In this document: one piece after another, positions 14,350 to 24,826 of the stretch | How the letters are laid out: the number at the start of each line of letters is the position of its first letter | How positions within the stretch are numbered: the stretch's first letter is position 1 | NCBI RefSeq assembly: GCF_015207825.1 | Contig: NZ_JADEWC010000002.1 | Coordinates: forward strand, 62,001 to 126,000 | From: Cyanobacterium stanieri LEGE 03274 | GTDB taxonomy: Bacteria; Cyanobacteriota; Cyanobacteriia; Cyanobacteriales; Cyanobacteriaceae | Direction: 5' to 3' | DNA: 64,000 nt | Program-made: the position numbers and the translations under genes | Notes under the pieces: generated by a model | Database searches by the model: none | Told to the model about the DNA's origin: nothing | The model's input: only the letters and a program-made list of their open reading frames with translations

Positions 14350-17175
14350 TTAGTTTATTTTTTCAATCAATTTTCTGATTTGTGATAGTTGAAAATTATC
14401 CACAAGATAAACCAATTTTTGAGCAATAAAATTCAAATTTTGGGGAATTTCTGTGATTAATTCTAAAACTAAATCATCATCCAAGTCAACCACGGCTTGA
14501 TATAATTTACGTAACCAATTAGAAGGCATTTTTTGTAATTCTTCAACGGTTAAGGCTTCAGGAAACTTTGACAATAAAGAAGTTTTTTCTTCCTCATAAA
14601 TATATTCAATACCTAAATGTTTTGCCATAACATCAAAGATAACAGATTCCCGAAAAGGTTTTCTGACAAAATCGTCACATCCTGCAGACATTACAATGGC
14701 TTTTTCTTCTTCTAATACACTAGCGGTAAGGGCAATCACCGCCGTCGGATTCCTCCCCATTTTTTTTATATACTTAGTCGCCTCATAGCCATCCATCACA
14801 GGCATACGCATATCCATCCAAATCAGATGGGGTTTCCATTGTTGCCAAAGTGCGATCGCCTCTTTACCGTTAACAGCTTCTTTCAATTCAAACCCTAAAG
14901 GTTGTAGTAATTTTAGCAACAAAAGTCGGTTCATAGGGCGATCGTCAACCACCAAAATACGATAAGAAATTTGCTCTTTTTTTAAAGCAATAACCTTTTT
15001 GGTATGATAAGTTTCCGAGATTTCAACCTCATTAAAACTAATCAACTTAGCCAATATATCAAAACTAAAAATAGTCCCCTTACCCAACACACTTTGAAGA
15101 CTAATATCACCACCCATTAACTGAACAAACTTACGACTAATAGAAAGTCCTAACCCAGTTCCTTCCTGACTTTTTCTACCCACTTCCGTTTGAATAAAAG
15201 CATCAAAAACCTTATCTGTTTCCTCTTTAGCAATACCAATTCCAGAATCTTCAATAGAAAAAGTTAGCCTTAAATTAGGATAATATTTATAACTAATATC
15301 ATCATAATAAATCGACTGATTTACTTTATCAATATCTACAGACTTTACCCTAATTTCAACTCCCCCTTCCTCAGTAAATTTAATCCCATTATTAATAATA
15401 TTAATTAAAACCTGACGTAACTTAGTTTCATCCGTGCGAATATATCTAGGCACATCCCCACTAATATTAAAAACTAACCGTAAATTTTTGCCCTCCGCCT
15501 TTAAATGTAATAAATCATCAACCTCATCAAATAAATTATACAAATCAATATTTTTTAGATTGAGCATCATCTTTCCCGCCTCAATCTTCGATAAATCCAA
15601 CACATTATTAATCAGATTTAACAAATAATTACCACTACGATTAATAATACTAATATTCTCCAACTGCTCAGAATCCAACCTTTTAGAGCGCATCATAATT
15701 TGTGAAAACCCCAAAATAGCATTCATCGGGGTACGTAATTCATGACTCATATTAGCCAGAAAAATACTCTTAGTCTTATTAGCAACCTCCGCCTTTTCCT
15801 TCGCATGGGCTAACTCCAAATTATTAGCTTGTAACTGATGAGTAGATTTTTCCAAATTATCCATCAACTGATTATAACGAAACGCAATATGCCCCACCTC
15901 CGTAAAGGGCTCAACAGGCACTCTCAAACTAAGATCTTGAGTCTGGGTTTGTTGATCTATAATCCTCATAAGATCATAAACCTCAGTTTTTGCCTGATGC
16001 TCAGAAACATTCAAACCAGTAATCTCCTCCTCTAAGGATACCCGTAAAGGAAAAATACGATTAATACTTGAGAGAATCAGCCAACTAACCCCAAAAGCCC
16101 AAACAAAACATACCAGCGCCCCTAACAACTGCACCCAAAATTGATTAAAAGCCGATAACCCCGTATTCAACAACTCAGGCTTACCAAAAAAAGCAACCGC
16201 CACAACCCCCCAAACTCCTGCCCCCCCATGCACCGCCACCGCATCCACCGCATCATCGATGTGATAATATTCCAAACAACCCTTAATAATCACCATCAAA
16301 ATACCTCCTACCGCCCCAATAATCACAGCTTCAGAAGTAGAAACAATATGACAAGAAGCCGTAATGGCAACCAATCCTGCAATGGCACCATTCATCAAAG
16401 ACTCTACCTGAGGAATCTTTTCCCGATACCATGTAAAAATACAACTACTAATCATTCCAGCAACCCCCCCCATGAGAGTATTAACCAAAATGAGTGCTAC
16501 CTGATTATTAAAAACTAATATACTACCCCCATTAAAACCAAACCAAGCAATCCACAATAACATTACCCCCAACACCGAAAGAGGTAAATTAGCCCCATGG
16601 ATTTTATTCTTCTTACCATCTTGATTAAAACGCCCCGCCCGAGGCCCTATAATTAATAAAGTAGCTAATCCTACCCATGCCCCAATACCGTGGACGACAC
16701 TACAACCCGCAAAATCTACATAACCTAATCTCCCTAACCATCCTGTCATCCCATCAAAATCCAACCCATTCCATACCCAATGACCAAAAAAAGGATAAAT
16801 TAATCCTGAAACCAGAATGGCCACTATAATATAAGAATCAAATCTTAATCTTTCCGCTACAGCCCCAGAAACAATAGTAGTGGCAGTGCTACAAAACATA
16901 GCTTGGAAAAGGAAAAAAGCTCCCAATTCCATATCTGTATCTACATTTAAGAAAAAATTTTCTGTGCCCACTAAACCAAACAAGGAATCACCAAACATAA
17001 CGCCATAACCAAAACACCAAAAAAGGGCAACGGAAATTCCAAAGTCGGCGAGGTTTTTAACTGCTACGTTAATGTTATTTTTTGAGCGGGTTAATCCTGA
17101 TTCTAGGCACATAAATCCGGGTTGCATCAGGAATACTAAACCTGCACATATCAACAACCATTGTAAATCTGTCAT
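14350..17175 (-). CDS. Ammonium transporter / histidine kinase / receiver fusion (Amt-HK sensor)
   Basis: The 941-residue fusion starts with a complete Amt domain (1-385). By motif it keeps all the ammonium-path residues I can check: gate Phe94 and Phe214, Trp135, Asp154, twin His162 and His316, and Ser218. The Amt tail ([15 protein letters not shown]) runs into a HAMP-like segment (about 395-445). Then come HisKA with His478 ([10 protein letters not shown]), an HATPase domain (N-box near Asn595, [13 protein letters not shown]), a receiver (Asp744-Asp745, Asp788, Lys839), and a C-terminal helical tail (870-941) without an obvious phosphotransfer His. Known Amt-kinase fusions such as Kuenenia Amt5 sense ammonium. 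A GGDEF regulator follows 29 bp downstream. Confidence 0.95.
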   Translation of the reverse strand: MTDLQWLLICAGLVFLMQPGFMCLESGLTRSKNNINVAVKNLADFGISVALFWCFGYGVMFGDSLFGLVGTENFFLNVDTDMELGAFFLFQAMFCSTATTIVSGAVAERLRFDSYIIVAILVSGLIYPFFGHWVWNGLDFDGMTGWLGRLGYVDFAGCSVVHGIGAWVGLATLLIIGPRAGRFNQDGKKNKIHGANLPLSVLGVMLLWIAWFGFNGGSILVFNNQVALILVNTLMGGVAGMISSCIFTWYREKIPQVESLMNGAIAGLVAITASCHIVSTSEAVIIGAVGGILMVIIKGCLEYYHIDDAVDAVAVHGGAGVWGVVAVAFFGKPELLNTGLSAFNQFWVQLLGALVCFVWAFGVSWLILSSINRIFPLRVSLEEEITGLNVSEHQAKTEVYDLMRIIDQQTQTQDLSLRVPVEPFTEVGHIAFRYNQLMDNLEKSTHQLQANNLELAHAKEKAEVANKTKSIFLANMSHELRTPMNAILGFSQIMMRSKRLDSEQLENISIINRSGNYLLNLINNVLDLSKIEAGKMMLNLKNIDLYNLFDEVDDLLHLKAEGKNLRLVFNISGDVPRYIRTDETKLRQVLINIINNGIKFTEEGGVEIRVKSVDIDKVNQSIYYDDISYKYYPNLRLTFSIEDSGIGIAKEETDKVFDAFIQTEVGRKSQEGTGLGLSISRKFVQLMGGDISLQSVLGKGTIFSFDILAKLISFNEVEISETYHTKKVIALKKEQISYRILVVDDRPMNRLLLLKLLQPLGFELKEAVNGKEAIALWQQWKPHLIWMDMRMPVMDGYEATKYIKKMGRNPTAVIALTASVLEEEKAIVMSAGCDDFVRKPFRESVIFDVMAKHLGIEYIYEEEKTSLLSKFPEALTVEELQKMPSNWLRKLYQAVVDLDDDLVLELITEIPQNLNFIAQKLVYLVDNFQLSQIRKLIEKIN

Positions 17176-17334
17176 GGGGAAGATTATTAAATCATAGGAA
17201 TAATAAAAATATTATAATTAAGTTAGTAGATATTAGGTTAATATCAAGTTTGCTCAATTATTTCCTAACCATTGATGGTAATTTATTAAATGGTGGATAA
17301 TTAATCAAGATTAGATTTTTTGATATATATATCA

Positions 17335-18087
17335 CTATATTTTTTTTGCTATGTAAACACCATAACTATAATAGTTTTTATATTTTTTATATAGTGCGAT
17401 TTCCTTTTTTTCTGCCTCAACTATAGCTTGTGCTTCCTGACTATGATGATTACGTTTAAGAAAATCTTCAAAACTATTTTCCATGGGCTGATAATAATTA
17501 TCTAACCAACAATTTTCGGGTAAAACAAAATAACTTATAGGGGAATAACCATTTTTTTCTAAAATATTCATTTTTGAAGAGACCGTATCGATTTCAGAAT
17601 ATTCTTGCTGCCAATATTGATTAATTTCTGATGGACGAGAATTAGTTATCCAAGTTATTTCGGAAACAACCAATAAACCGCCTATTTTTAAGTAAGGATA
17701 CCAATCTTTGATTCCTTTTCTAAAACCCATATTATAGATTGCACCTTCTGACCAAATAATATCATATTCTTCTATGGCAAAGGGTAAATTTTCCATGGCA
17801 CAACAAAGGGTAGTTATTTTTTCTGATAATCCTGATTGTTTTGCTTGATTTTCTAACACTTTCAAAAAGTCGGGAAGAAAATCTACTGCCGTAATGGTAG
17901 CTAATGGTAAAATATCAGCTAACAATAGGGATAAAACCCCTGTGCCACAACCTATATCAGCAATTTTCAATGGTTGAGATTTATCTACCATGGTTAGGTT
18001 TAAAGCCTTTTTTGACTCAATTTCTCCTCCAGGCCCTTGTCTGATTTGATTTTTATGTAGGTCTATTAATAGTTGATAATCTTCCAT
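17335..18087 (-). CDS. Class I SAM-dependent methyltransferase
   Basis: The 250-residue protein has a Rossmann methyltransferase core. Motif I is IADIGCGTGVLSLLLA (residues 42-57), the acidic residue after strand 2 is in AVDFLPDF, and motif III-like sequence GGLLVVSEITW follows. The C-terminal half (residues 150-250) is alpha-helical, with a short insert typical of small-molecule methyltransferases. The substrate cannot be read from sequence. It lies on the same strand as the kinase block but is separated from it on both sides, by 159 bp from the Amt-kinase and 85 bp from the Ser/Thr kinase. Confidence 0.85.
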   Translation of the reverse strand: MEDYQLLIDLHKNQIRQGPGGEIESKKALNLTMVDKSQPLKIADIGCGTGVLSLLLADILPLATITAVDFLPDFLKVLENQAKQSGLSEKITTLCCAMENLPFAIEEYDIIWSEGAIYNMGFRKGIKDWYPYLKIGGLLVVSEITWITNSRPSEINQYWQQEYSEIDTVSSKMNILEKNGYSPISYFVLPENCWLDNYYQPMENSFEDFLKRNHHSQEAQAIVEAEKKEIALYKKYKNYYSYGVYIAKKI

Positions 18088-18172
18088 TATTTTAATACAT
18101 TTTTTTTGATAATTTTAACTTTTTTGGTAGAGTCTTTATGCTCTAAATACTATCTTGATATTAGTTATTTTT

Positions 18173-19441
18173 TTAGTACATTTGAGTATATTGATCATTA
18201 ATAATAAAACTCTGTTTAACATTATTCGTAATAGTAGTAATTATAAATAAAATAAGTGAAGTGAGAGAAATTCCCATAAAAAAACTTAAAACTAAGCCTT
18301 TAATAAATTGTTTTTTAGAAATATAATTACCGTTGAATTCTGCTGATAAGATACTATATTCAGGATAAATATTGATAATTTTTGCAAGAATTTCTTCAGA
18401 GTTTTGGAATCTATCATTAGGATTTTTGGCTAGACATTTGAGGATAATATTATTCAGTATTAAAGGAATTTTTTCACAATCAATTTGTTGATTAGGTGGA
18501 ATAGGTAATTTAAGATTATGAACCCCTAACCAACCTTTAGTAACCAATAAATCATCATAGTCGGTAAACGGTTTATTTCCTGTGATAATTTCATAAAATA
18601 TTAGACCTAAATTATAAATATCACTTCTCGCATCTAACTCTGTTACTCCGTAAATATGTTCAGGGGAAATATAATAAGGACTTGCAAAATAATCATTCAT
18701 TTTAGTTAATCTTATAACACTCATACTATCGACTTTTCGGGCGATACCAAAATCAAGAATTTTGACAATATGTTTGTTATTAAGGGTAGGAATTAAAAAA
18801 ATATTATCGGGCTTTAAATCTCGATGAATAACCCCCTGATTGTGAGCAATTCTTAATCCTGCTAAAATTTGAGTAATTATACAAAGAGATTCTTGGAGGG
18901 ATATTTTTTGAGTTTTTATTAGGTAGTCACTTAGGGTTTCTCCTTGTAAATATTCCATCACAAAGAAGGGAATATCATAACTTTTGCCATGTTCTTTTAG
19001 TTGATAAATACCTTGGTCTAAAATATTAACAATGTTAGGATGATTTAAACTAGATAATAATTTAATTTCTCGTCTGAAACGGTCAATAATTTCTTGTTTA
19101 TTATCAGCTTCTAGGCATTCTTTATCTAAGAATTTTACTACCACAAAATCATCTTCAATGGTTTCTGATTCATTAACACAAAGGTATATATTACCCATAC
19201 CGCCTTTAGCAATGAATTTGACAATTAAATATTCTTCATTTTCGCCACATCTTTCACCGATAAAAGGATCCGTATTTTTTTTTCTTTTGTATGTATCGAT
19301 GGTAATATCATCAATCATGGTAGAATCTTCGGCAGGTTCTATTTTAGTAATGAATGATTGATTTTCTATTGTTGTTTTGATCTCAATTTTTGTTTTTTCA
19401 TCTGATTGAATATTTGTTTTTTGGTTATAATTTTCCGACAT
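18173..19441 (-). CDS. Membrane-anchored Ser/Thr protein kinase
   Basis: The 422-residue Hanks-type kinase has a roughly 60-residue Ser/Thr-rich acidic leader. The kinase domain has a glycine loop (AKGGMGNIY), Lys103, catalytic HRD at 206-208 (HRDLKPDN), DFG at 230-232 and the SPEHIYG activation end. A single hydrophobic helix near residues 385-407 anchors it, leaving a very short C-terminal tail. It follows the neighbouring kinase with only 3 bp between them, so the two are co-transcribed. Targets are unknown. Confidence 0.93.
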   Translation of the reverse strand: MSENYNQKTNIQSDEKTKIEIKTTIENQSFITKIEPAEDSTMIDDITIDTYKRKKNTDPFIGERCGENEEYLIVKFIAKGGMGNIYLCVNESETIEDDFVVVKFLDKECLEADNKQEIIDRFRREIKLLSSLNHPNIVNILDQGIYQLKEHGKSYDIPFFVMEYLQGETLSDYLIKTQKISLQESLCIITQILAGLRIAHNQGVIHRDLKPDNIFLIPTLNNKHIVKILDFGIARKVDSMSVIRLTKMNDYFASPYYISPEHIYGVTELDARSDIYNLGLIFYEIITGNKPFTDYDDLLVTKGWLGVHNLKLPIPPNQQIDCEKIPLILNNIILKCLAKNPNDRFQNSEEILAKIINIYPEYSILSAEFNGNYISKKQFIKGLVLSFFMGISLTSLILFIITTITNNVKQSFIINDQYTQMY

Positions 19442-19444
19442 TTT

Positions 19445-20296
19445 TTATTTGCGAAATTGAGTGAATAAATCGATAAGGGCGATCGCACTTTGAGGGCGTT
19501 TATTATAATCAAACTGAGTCAAAAAATTAATAATTTCCACCAAAGAAGGGGAAATACCAGCGGTTTCCAAGCCAACAAAACGATTTAAAACAGGATTAAA
19601 AAACTTCGTGGGAGACTTACGAGTCAAAAGATAAATTAAAGTAGTACCCACCGCATAAAAATCCGACTGTATAAAAGATAAACCTTTTTTCTGTTCAGGG
19701 GAACTAAAACCAGCCGTTGCGATGCGAGTGCCTGGTTTTAGGGTAACTTCCTTTACCGCCCCAAAATCAATTAAAACAATTTCTTCGGGATTATGACGTA
19801 AAATCAGATTACTAGGCTTAATATCTCGATGAATTACAGGTTTAGGTAGATTATGTAAATAATCAAGAATTTTCGCTAATTGAAGCATCCAACCCACCGC
19901 TTCCCTTTCACTATGGGGATTCAACATTTGTAAACTCTCCCCATAAATCATCTCCATAATCAGAGAATAATAATTTTTAGAAGCAAAAAAATCATAAAAT
20001 TGAGGAACACCATGATGACTAAGACTCTTTAAAACCCTAGCTTCTCGCTGAAAAAGTTCCCTTGCCTTTGCCATAGAAGATAAATCAGAATCAATCTCCT
20101 TTAACACACATAACTTTTCCATGGCATAGTTATAAACTAAATAGGTGGTACTCATGCCCCCCTCTGCCAAAACCCTTAAAACTTCGTAGCGATTACCACT
20201 TTCAGGATTTACAATAACTCCCTTTCCCTTGAGTAAATGACCATCAAGACGACAAAAATTAATACAAGGAGGATTTGGGCGACAACAATCAACCAT
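19445..20296 (-). CDS. Ser/Thr protein kinase with Cys-rich N-terminal motif
   Basis: The 283-residue cytosolic Hanks kinase begins with a small cysteine cluster (Cys4, Cys5, Cys11, Cys15; CCRPNPPCINFC), probably a zinc-ribbon remnant of the type found at the head of many cyanobacterial kinases. The kinase domain follows: EGGMSTTYLV glycine loop, Lys66, HRD at 156-158 (HRDIKPSN), DFG at 177-179 and TAGFSSPEQ. It stops soon after the kinase fold, with no membrane anchor. It is the first gene of a two-kinase operon and is divergent from chlB, whose start lies 158 bp away. Confidence 0.92.
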   Translation of the reverse strand: MVDCCRPNPPCINFCRLDGHLLKGKGVIVNPESGNRYEVLRVLAEGGMSTTYLVYNYAMEKLCVLKEIDSDLSSMAKARELFQREARVLKSLSHHGVPQFYDFFASKNYYSLIMEMIYGESLQMLNPHSEREAVGWMLQLAKILDYLHNLPKPVIHRDIKPSNLILRHNPEEIVLIDFGAVKEVTLKPGTRIATAGFSSPEQKKGLSFIQSDFYAVGTTLIYLLTRKSPTKFFNPVLNRFVGLETAGISPSLVEIINFLTQFDYNKRPQSAIALIDLFTQFRK

Positions 20297-20454
20297 CTTA
20301 AAAGGACTGTTTTAACTCGATTATAATCATATCTTACAATAAGCCTTCCCCCATATTTCGTTCCCGTGAATATTTGTAAATGAAAAGCGCACATAACGAT
20401 TATAGGTAGCACACTAGAAGAAGCGAATGGATACCCACACGGAGACAATTTTCT

Positions 20455-21981
20455 ATGAAACTAGCTTACTGGATGTATGCAGGACCAGCGCACATCGGCA
20501 CTCTACGAATTGCCAGTTCTTTTAAAAATGTTCATGCTATAATGCACGCACCCCTTGGAGACGATTACTTTAACGTCATGCGCTCCATGTTAGAAAGGGA
20601 AAGAAACTTTACCCCCGTTACCACCAGTGTAGTCGATCGCAACGTACTTGCTCGGGGTTCACAGGAAAAAGTAATTGATAATATTGTACGTAAAGACGGA
20701 GAAGAAAACCCCGACTTAATTGTTTTAACCCCTACTTGCACTTCCAGCATTTTACAAGAGGATTTAGAAAACTTTGTTAGTCGGGCGCAACTTAACTCCC
20801 AAGGGGATGTCATCCTAGCGGATGTTAACCACTACCGTTATAACGAATTACAAGCCGCCGATCGCACCTTAGCCCAAATCGTCAAATTTTACCTCGAAAA
20901 AGGAGCAAAAAAAGGCACTGTTAATCAAGAAAAAACGGCCAATCCTTCCGTAAACATTATTGGCATTTCCACCCTCGGTTTTCACCATAACCACGACTGT
21001 CGAGAATTAAAAAAACTCATGGCAGACTTAGGCATCGAAATCAATATGATAATCCCCGACAAAGCCAGTGTACAAGACTTACAAAACTTGCCCCGGGCAT
21101 GGTTTAACTTTATCCCCTACCGTGAATTAGGCTTGATGGCAGCCGAACATTTACAAAGGGAATACGGAATGCCCTATGTGGATATAACCCCCATGGGAGT
21201 AGTGGAAACAGCCCGTTGTATCCGTGAAATAGCCAAGGTGATAAACCAACAGGGAGGCAATGTAGATTATGAAGAATTTATCGAACATCAAACCATGGAA
21301 GTGTCGGAAGCCGCTTGGTTTTCGCGCTCTATCGATTGTCAAAATTTGACAGGAAAAAAAGCTGTGGTATTTGGAGATAATACCCACGCCGTGGCAATGA
21401 CTAAAATTTTGGTACGGGAAATGGGCATCAATGTGGTGTTAGCTGGTACTTATTGTAAGTATGATGAAGCATGGTTTAGAAAAGAACTTGAGCCATTTTG
21501 TGATAATATTTTAATCAGTGAAGATAATGGAGAGATTGCCAATGCGATCGCCAAATTAGAACCCTCTGCCATCTTCGGAACACAGATGGAACGCCATGTA
21601 GGTAAGCGTTTGGGCATTCCCTGCGGTGTCATTGCCGCCCCTATCCATATCCAAAACTTCCCCATCGGTTATAAACCCTTCTTGGGTTATGAAGGTACAA
21701 ATCAAATTACCGATTTAGTATATAATTCTTTTACCCTTGGTATGGAAGATCATCTTTTAGAAATATTTGGTGGTCATGATACTAAAGAAGTTATTACCAA
21801 AGGTATTTCCGCAGACTCCGATTTAAATTGGACAAAAGAAGCCCAAGCCGAATTAAATAAAGTACCAGGTTTTGTCCGTGGTAAGGTAAAACGTAATACC
21901 GAAAAGTTTGCTAGGGAAAGAAATTTTGACCAAATTACCCTCGAAGTCATGTACGCTGCTAAAGAATCTGTAGGCGCATAA
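20455..21981 (+). CDS. chlB: Light-independent protochlorophyllide reductase subunit B
   Basis: ChlB pairs with ChlN to form the nitrogenase-like catalytic core that reduces protochlorophyllide in the dark, fed by ChlL. The 508-residue protein starts [18 protein letters not shown] and has the conserved [12 protein letters not shown] (iron-sulfur Cys), [30 protein letters not shown] and [14 protein letters not shown] blocks. A C-terminal proto-chlorophyllide reductase tail ends [21 protein letters not shown]. chlL and chlN are not adjacent; chlB standing apart from chlLN is common in cyanobacteria. Confidence 0.98.
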   Translation: MKLAYWMYAGPAHIGTLRIASSFKNVHAIMHAPLGDDYFNVMRSMLERERNFTPVTTSVVDRNVLARGSQEKVIDNIVRKDGEENPDLIVLTPTCTSSILQEDLENFVSRAQLNSQGDVILADVNHYRYNELQAADRTLAQIVKFYLEKGAKKGTVNQEKTANPSVNIIGISTLGFHHNHDCRELKKLMADLGIEINMIIPDKASVQDLQNLPRAWFNFIPYRELGLMAAEHLQREYGMPYVDITPMGVVETARCIREIAKVINQQGGNVDYEEFIEHQTMEVSEAAWFSRSIDCQNLTGKKAVVFGDNTHAVAMTKILVREMGINVVLAGTYCKYDEAWFRKELEPFCDNILISEDNGEIANAIAKLEPSAIFGTQMERHVGKRLGIPCGVIAAPIHIQNFPIGYKPFLGYEGTNQITDLVYNSFTLGMEDHLLEIFGGHDTKEVITKGISADSDLNWTKEAQAELNKVPGFVRGKVKRNTEKFARERNFDQITLEVMYAAKESVGA

Positions 21982-22016
21982 ACTTTAATTCGTGATTATT
22001 AATTAATCTTGCGCCC

Positions 22017-22265
22017 CTAAGTGGGAATGGCTTCCCCCGGGCGTAGTTTTGCCCATTTATTTTTTTCCTCACTAAAACTATCACAACCAACCACATCCCA
22101 TTCCATTTCTATGTAATCTTCTTGGGGGCGGATATTAACATTGATGGAGGGATTGTTTGGCTCAAAACTAGGATTTTCCGTTAAATGGGGTTGCTCATGT
22201 TGAGTTTCTACGGCATGATAAGTATTGCAACGGTCAACATAGTAACAGTTTATACAGATACACAT
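22017..22265 (-). CDS. ycf34: Ycf34 family iron-sulfur-type protein
   Basis: The 82-residue protein begins MCICINCYYVDRCNTYHAVE with four closely spaced cysteines (Cys2, Cys4, Cys7, Cys13), followed by EQPHLTENPSFEP and an acidic middle. It matches Ycf34, encoded in red-algal plastids and cyanobacteria. Ycf34 has been reported to bind an iron-sulfur cluster and to matter for photosynthetic electron transport. It converges on chlB, 35 bp from its stop. Confidence 0.9.
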   Translation of the reverse strand: MCICINCYYVDRCNTYHAVETQHEQPHLTENPSFEPNNPSINVNIRPQEDYIEMEWDVVGCDSFSEEKNKWAKLRPGEAIPT

Positions 22266-22334
22266 AGGCTTTTTCTCCGACTGTCTCTATTTGCTAATGT
22301 AGCTTAATTTTGATAAGGTTGGTTTTTATTATTA

Positions 22335-23558
22335 ATGTTTATTGCTGATTTTTTAACACAGGTATTGCCCTTTGATTTAGGTTTATTGCCCCCCGATGCT
22401 TTTTTGGTGGGGGGGGTGGTGAGAGACACTTTGTTGCACAGGAGAAGGGATTATATTGATTTAGATTTTGTTTTGCCTAAAAATGCGGTTAAGACGGCTA
22501 AATTTATTGCCAATAAATATGGGGCTGGGTTTGTGGTTTTAGATGCCCAACGGGAGATTGCTAGGGTGGTTTTTCCTTCTATTACTGTAGATTTTGCTCG
22601 GCAGGAGGGAGATTCTTTAATTGATGATTTATATCGTCGTGATTTTTGTCTAAATGCGATCGCCCTTAACCTTTATACTAAAGAAATAGTAGATCCCTTA
22701 GAAGGTCAAAAAGACATAGAAAAGGGTATCATCAGAATGGTATCAGAAAAAAACCTCACCGATGACCCCCTCAGAATTTTAAGGGCTTATCGTCAAGCCT
22801 GCCAATTAGGATTTAAAATTGCCTCCGAAACCCGTCAGACTTTACAACAACTAGCCCCCCTTCTCCAACAAGTGGCCGCCGAAAGGGTAAAAACCGAATT
22901 AGATTATCTTTTACAATCTCACCATGGTTGTTATTGGTTACAACAAGCCTATGAGGATAATATACTATCCTATTGGTTAGAAAATATTAGCCCAGAAAGT
23001 ATTATTAATTTATCAAAAATAGATCAAACTTTAACTAATCTTCAGCAAAAATATTCTTTATTTAAACAACTATCCCCTGATTTTATAGCCCTAGCTAAAT
23101 TGTCTTGTTTAGTGATAGATAATTCTACACTAGCCCAAGAAGAATTAATCCATTTAAAATGTTCTAAAAATGAAATTAAAGCCATAACAACTATTATTAA
23201 ATATTTACCATGTCTATTAGACTTTAACTCAAAAACTACCCTGAGGGAACAATATTTTTTCTTTCTTAATGTGGGAAACATTTTCCCATTAATTGCCATC
23301 AGGGCAATATCTTGTAATCCTAATAATAAATTATTAATATATCAATTAATAGATAATTTTTTTGATCAAAATAATCCTATTGCCCATCCTAAATCATTAA
23401 TAACAGGACATGATTTAGTAAAGGAAATTAATTTAAAACCAAGTCCTTTAATCAAAGAATTATTAACCGAAATACAGGTTGCTTATATAGAAAATAAGAT
23501 TAGTGATAAACAAGAGGCTCTTAATTTTGCTCGACAATATTGTTTAAATAACCATTAA
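22335..23558 (+). CDS. cca: CCA tRNA nucleotidyltransferase / poly(A) polymerase family
   Basis: The class II nucleotidyltransferase adds nucleotides to tRNA 3' ends. The 407-residue protein has the head signature LVGGVVRDTLL (residues 25-35), the metal-binding pair in DYIDLDFVLP, RRDFCLNAIALNL and the tRNA-binding neck DPLRILRAYRQACQLGF. Its C-terminal half is all-helical and diverges, with no HD domain. From sequence alone it could add CCA, only CC, only A, or act as a poly(A) polymerase. It is divergent from ycf34 with 69 bp between starts. Confidence 0.88.
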   Translation: MFIADFLTQVLPFDLGLLPPDAFLVGGVVRDTLLHRRRDYIDLDFVLPKNAVKTAKFIANKYGAGFVVLDAQREIARVVFPSITVDFARQEGDSLIDDLYRRDFCLNAIALNLYTKEIVDPLEGQKDIEKGIIRMVSEKNLTDDPLRILRAYRQACQLGFKIASETRQTLQQLAPLLQQVAAERVKTELDYLLQSHHGCYWLQQAYEDNILSYWLENISPESIINLSKIDQTLTNLQQKYSLFKQLSPDFIALAKLSCLVIDNSTLAQEELIHLKCSKNEIKAITTIIKYLPCLLDFNSKTTLREQYFFFLNVGNIFPLIAIRAISCNPNNKLLIYQLIDNFFDQNNPIAHPKSLITGHDLVKEINLKPSPLIKELLTEIQVAYIENKISDKQEALNFARQYCLNNH

Positions 23559-23953
23559 TAAATTATTCATAAATAATTATAAAACTGTAATCTAATATTT
23601 GTTACGTGAATCAAAACTAAAACAATTTTAAAGAAAATAATAAGTAAAATATAAAAATTATTCATTTATTTGTCTAAATACTTTTGATTATTATGGTAAT
23701 TCATTCAGACAATAAAAAACAGGTCTTTAAGAGATTAATTAATAACATGAAACTCTCTTAAATAAAGATCTCAATGGAGAAATAAAAATATTATCTTCCT
23801 TGCTATTATGCTTCTGAAACAAGATAATAAAACTCTTATGAGCCAAAAATAATATATATACTATGAGCGTTAAAATAAAATTTTAATATTGATTTTGATA
23901 GAGAAAATCAAGGACAATATAACTAGATAAAAATTTATAAAAAAATAAAAGAT
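23559..23953. other. AT-rich intergenic region with one inverted repeat
   Basis: The 395-bp gap before the ABC permease gene is very AT-rich. The only structure I see is the inverted pair TTTAAGAGA (23726-23734) and TCTCTTAAA (23754-23762), with a 19-nt loop. No small gene or RNA gene is recognisable. Confidence 0.4.
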
Positions 23954-24763
23954 ATGGAAAAATTAACCAAGCTAAAAAAGCTACCCATTAAAACCATTTG
24001 GTATGATACCTTAACCATTTTTTGGGGTGAGTGGTTAGATTTACGGGCAAGAATGGCTCAAATTGCCTCCACGGGTTTAATTTCACCGTTAATATATGTG
24101 TTAGCCTTCGGTTTAGGGTTAGGTAATACTATTGATAGGGTTAGCACCCCTGCCGTGGGAGATAGTTATTTAGAATTTATTTTACCCGGGATGGTGGCGC
24201 TATCCTCCATGACGATTAGCTTTGGGGGTACTACTTTTTCCATATGTGGCGATCGCCTTTTTAGCAAAACCTTTGACGAACTGTTATTATTACCAGTACA
24301 TCCCCTTGCCCTGCACCTAGGAAAAGTATTAGCAGGAATTGTCAGAGGATTAATGACGGCATTTTCAGTAATTGTAGTGGCAATCCTGTTTACAGGGAAA
24401 GTATTTAGTTTTATCAATCCCCTATTTATAGTGATTTTAATCCTTAATTGTGCGGTTTTTGCTGGAATTGGGGTAATAATAGGTTTAAGAGTCAAATCCC
24501 TTGAATCTGTGGGGCTATACAACAACTTTTTGATTGTACCCATGTCTTTTTTAGGGGGAACTTTTTTCTCTCCTGATAGTTTACCGTTTTTTCTAAAAGT
24601 GATCGTTTATATTTTACCCCTTACCTATACTACCACTGCCCTACGGGCGGCCGCTTATCAACCTATTAATCTTTTTCCTTGGTATAGTATTCCTGTACTA
24701 CTATTAATGGCGATCGCCCTTTCCTTTGTAGGGGCTTATCAATTTTCTCATCAGCAGGAGTAG
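23954..24763 (+). CDS. ABC-2 type transporter permease
   Basis: The 269-residue inner-membrane protein has six predicted hydrophobic segments and an N-terminal cytosolic stretch with an amphipathic region. The ABC-2 hallmarks are FILPGMVALSSMTISFGG, RLFSKTFDELLLLPVHPLALHLGKVLAGIVRG and VPMSFLGGTFFSPDSLP. Such permeases export polysaccharides, drugs or lipids with an ATPase partner. No ATPase gene is adjacent, so substrate and partner are unknown. Confidence 0.9.
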   Translation: MEKLTKLKKLPIKTIWYDTLTIFWGEWLDLRARMAQIASTGLISPLIYVLAFGLGLGNTIDRVSTPAVGDSYLEFILPGMVALSSMTISFGGTTFSICGDRLFSKTFDELLLLPVHPLALHLGKVLAGIVRGLMTAFSVIVVAILFTGKVFSFINPLFIVILILNCAVFAGIGVIIGLRVKSLESVGLYNNFLIVPMSFLGGTFFSPDSLPFFLKVIVYILPLTYTTTALRAAAYQPINLFPWYSIPVLLLMAIALSFVGAYQFSHQQE

Positions 24764-24826
24764 GGTAAGCAATGGATTATTAACAATAAACTCTCAAACT
24801 ATTATCACCCCCACTCCCCATCACCT

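Noticed and set aside
20209-20448. 79-codon minus-strand frame between the kinase and chlB genes
   Set aside because: It overlaps the start of the kinase gene out of frame; the kinase is supported by full domain structure.
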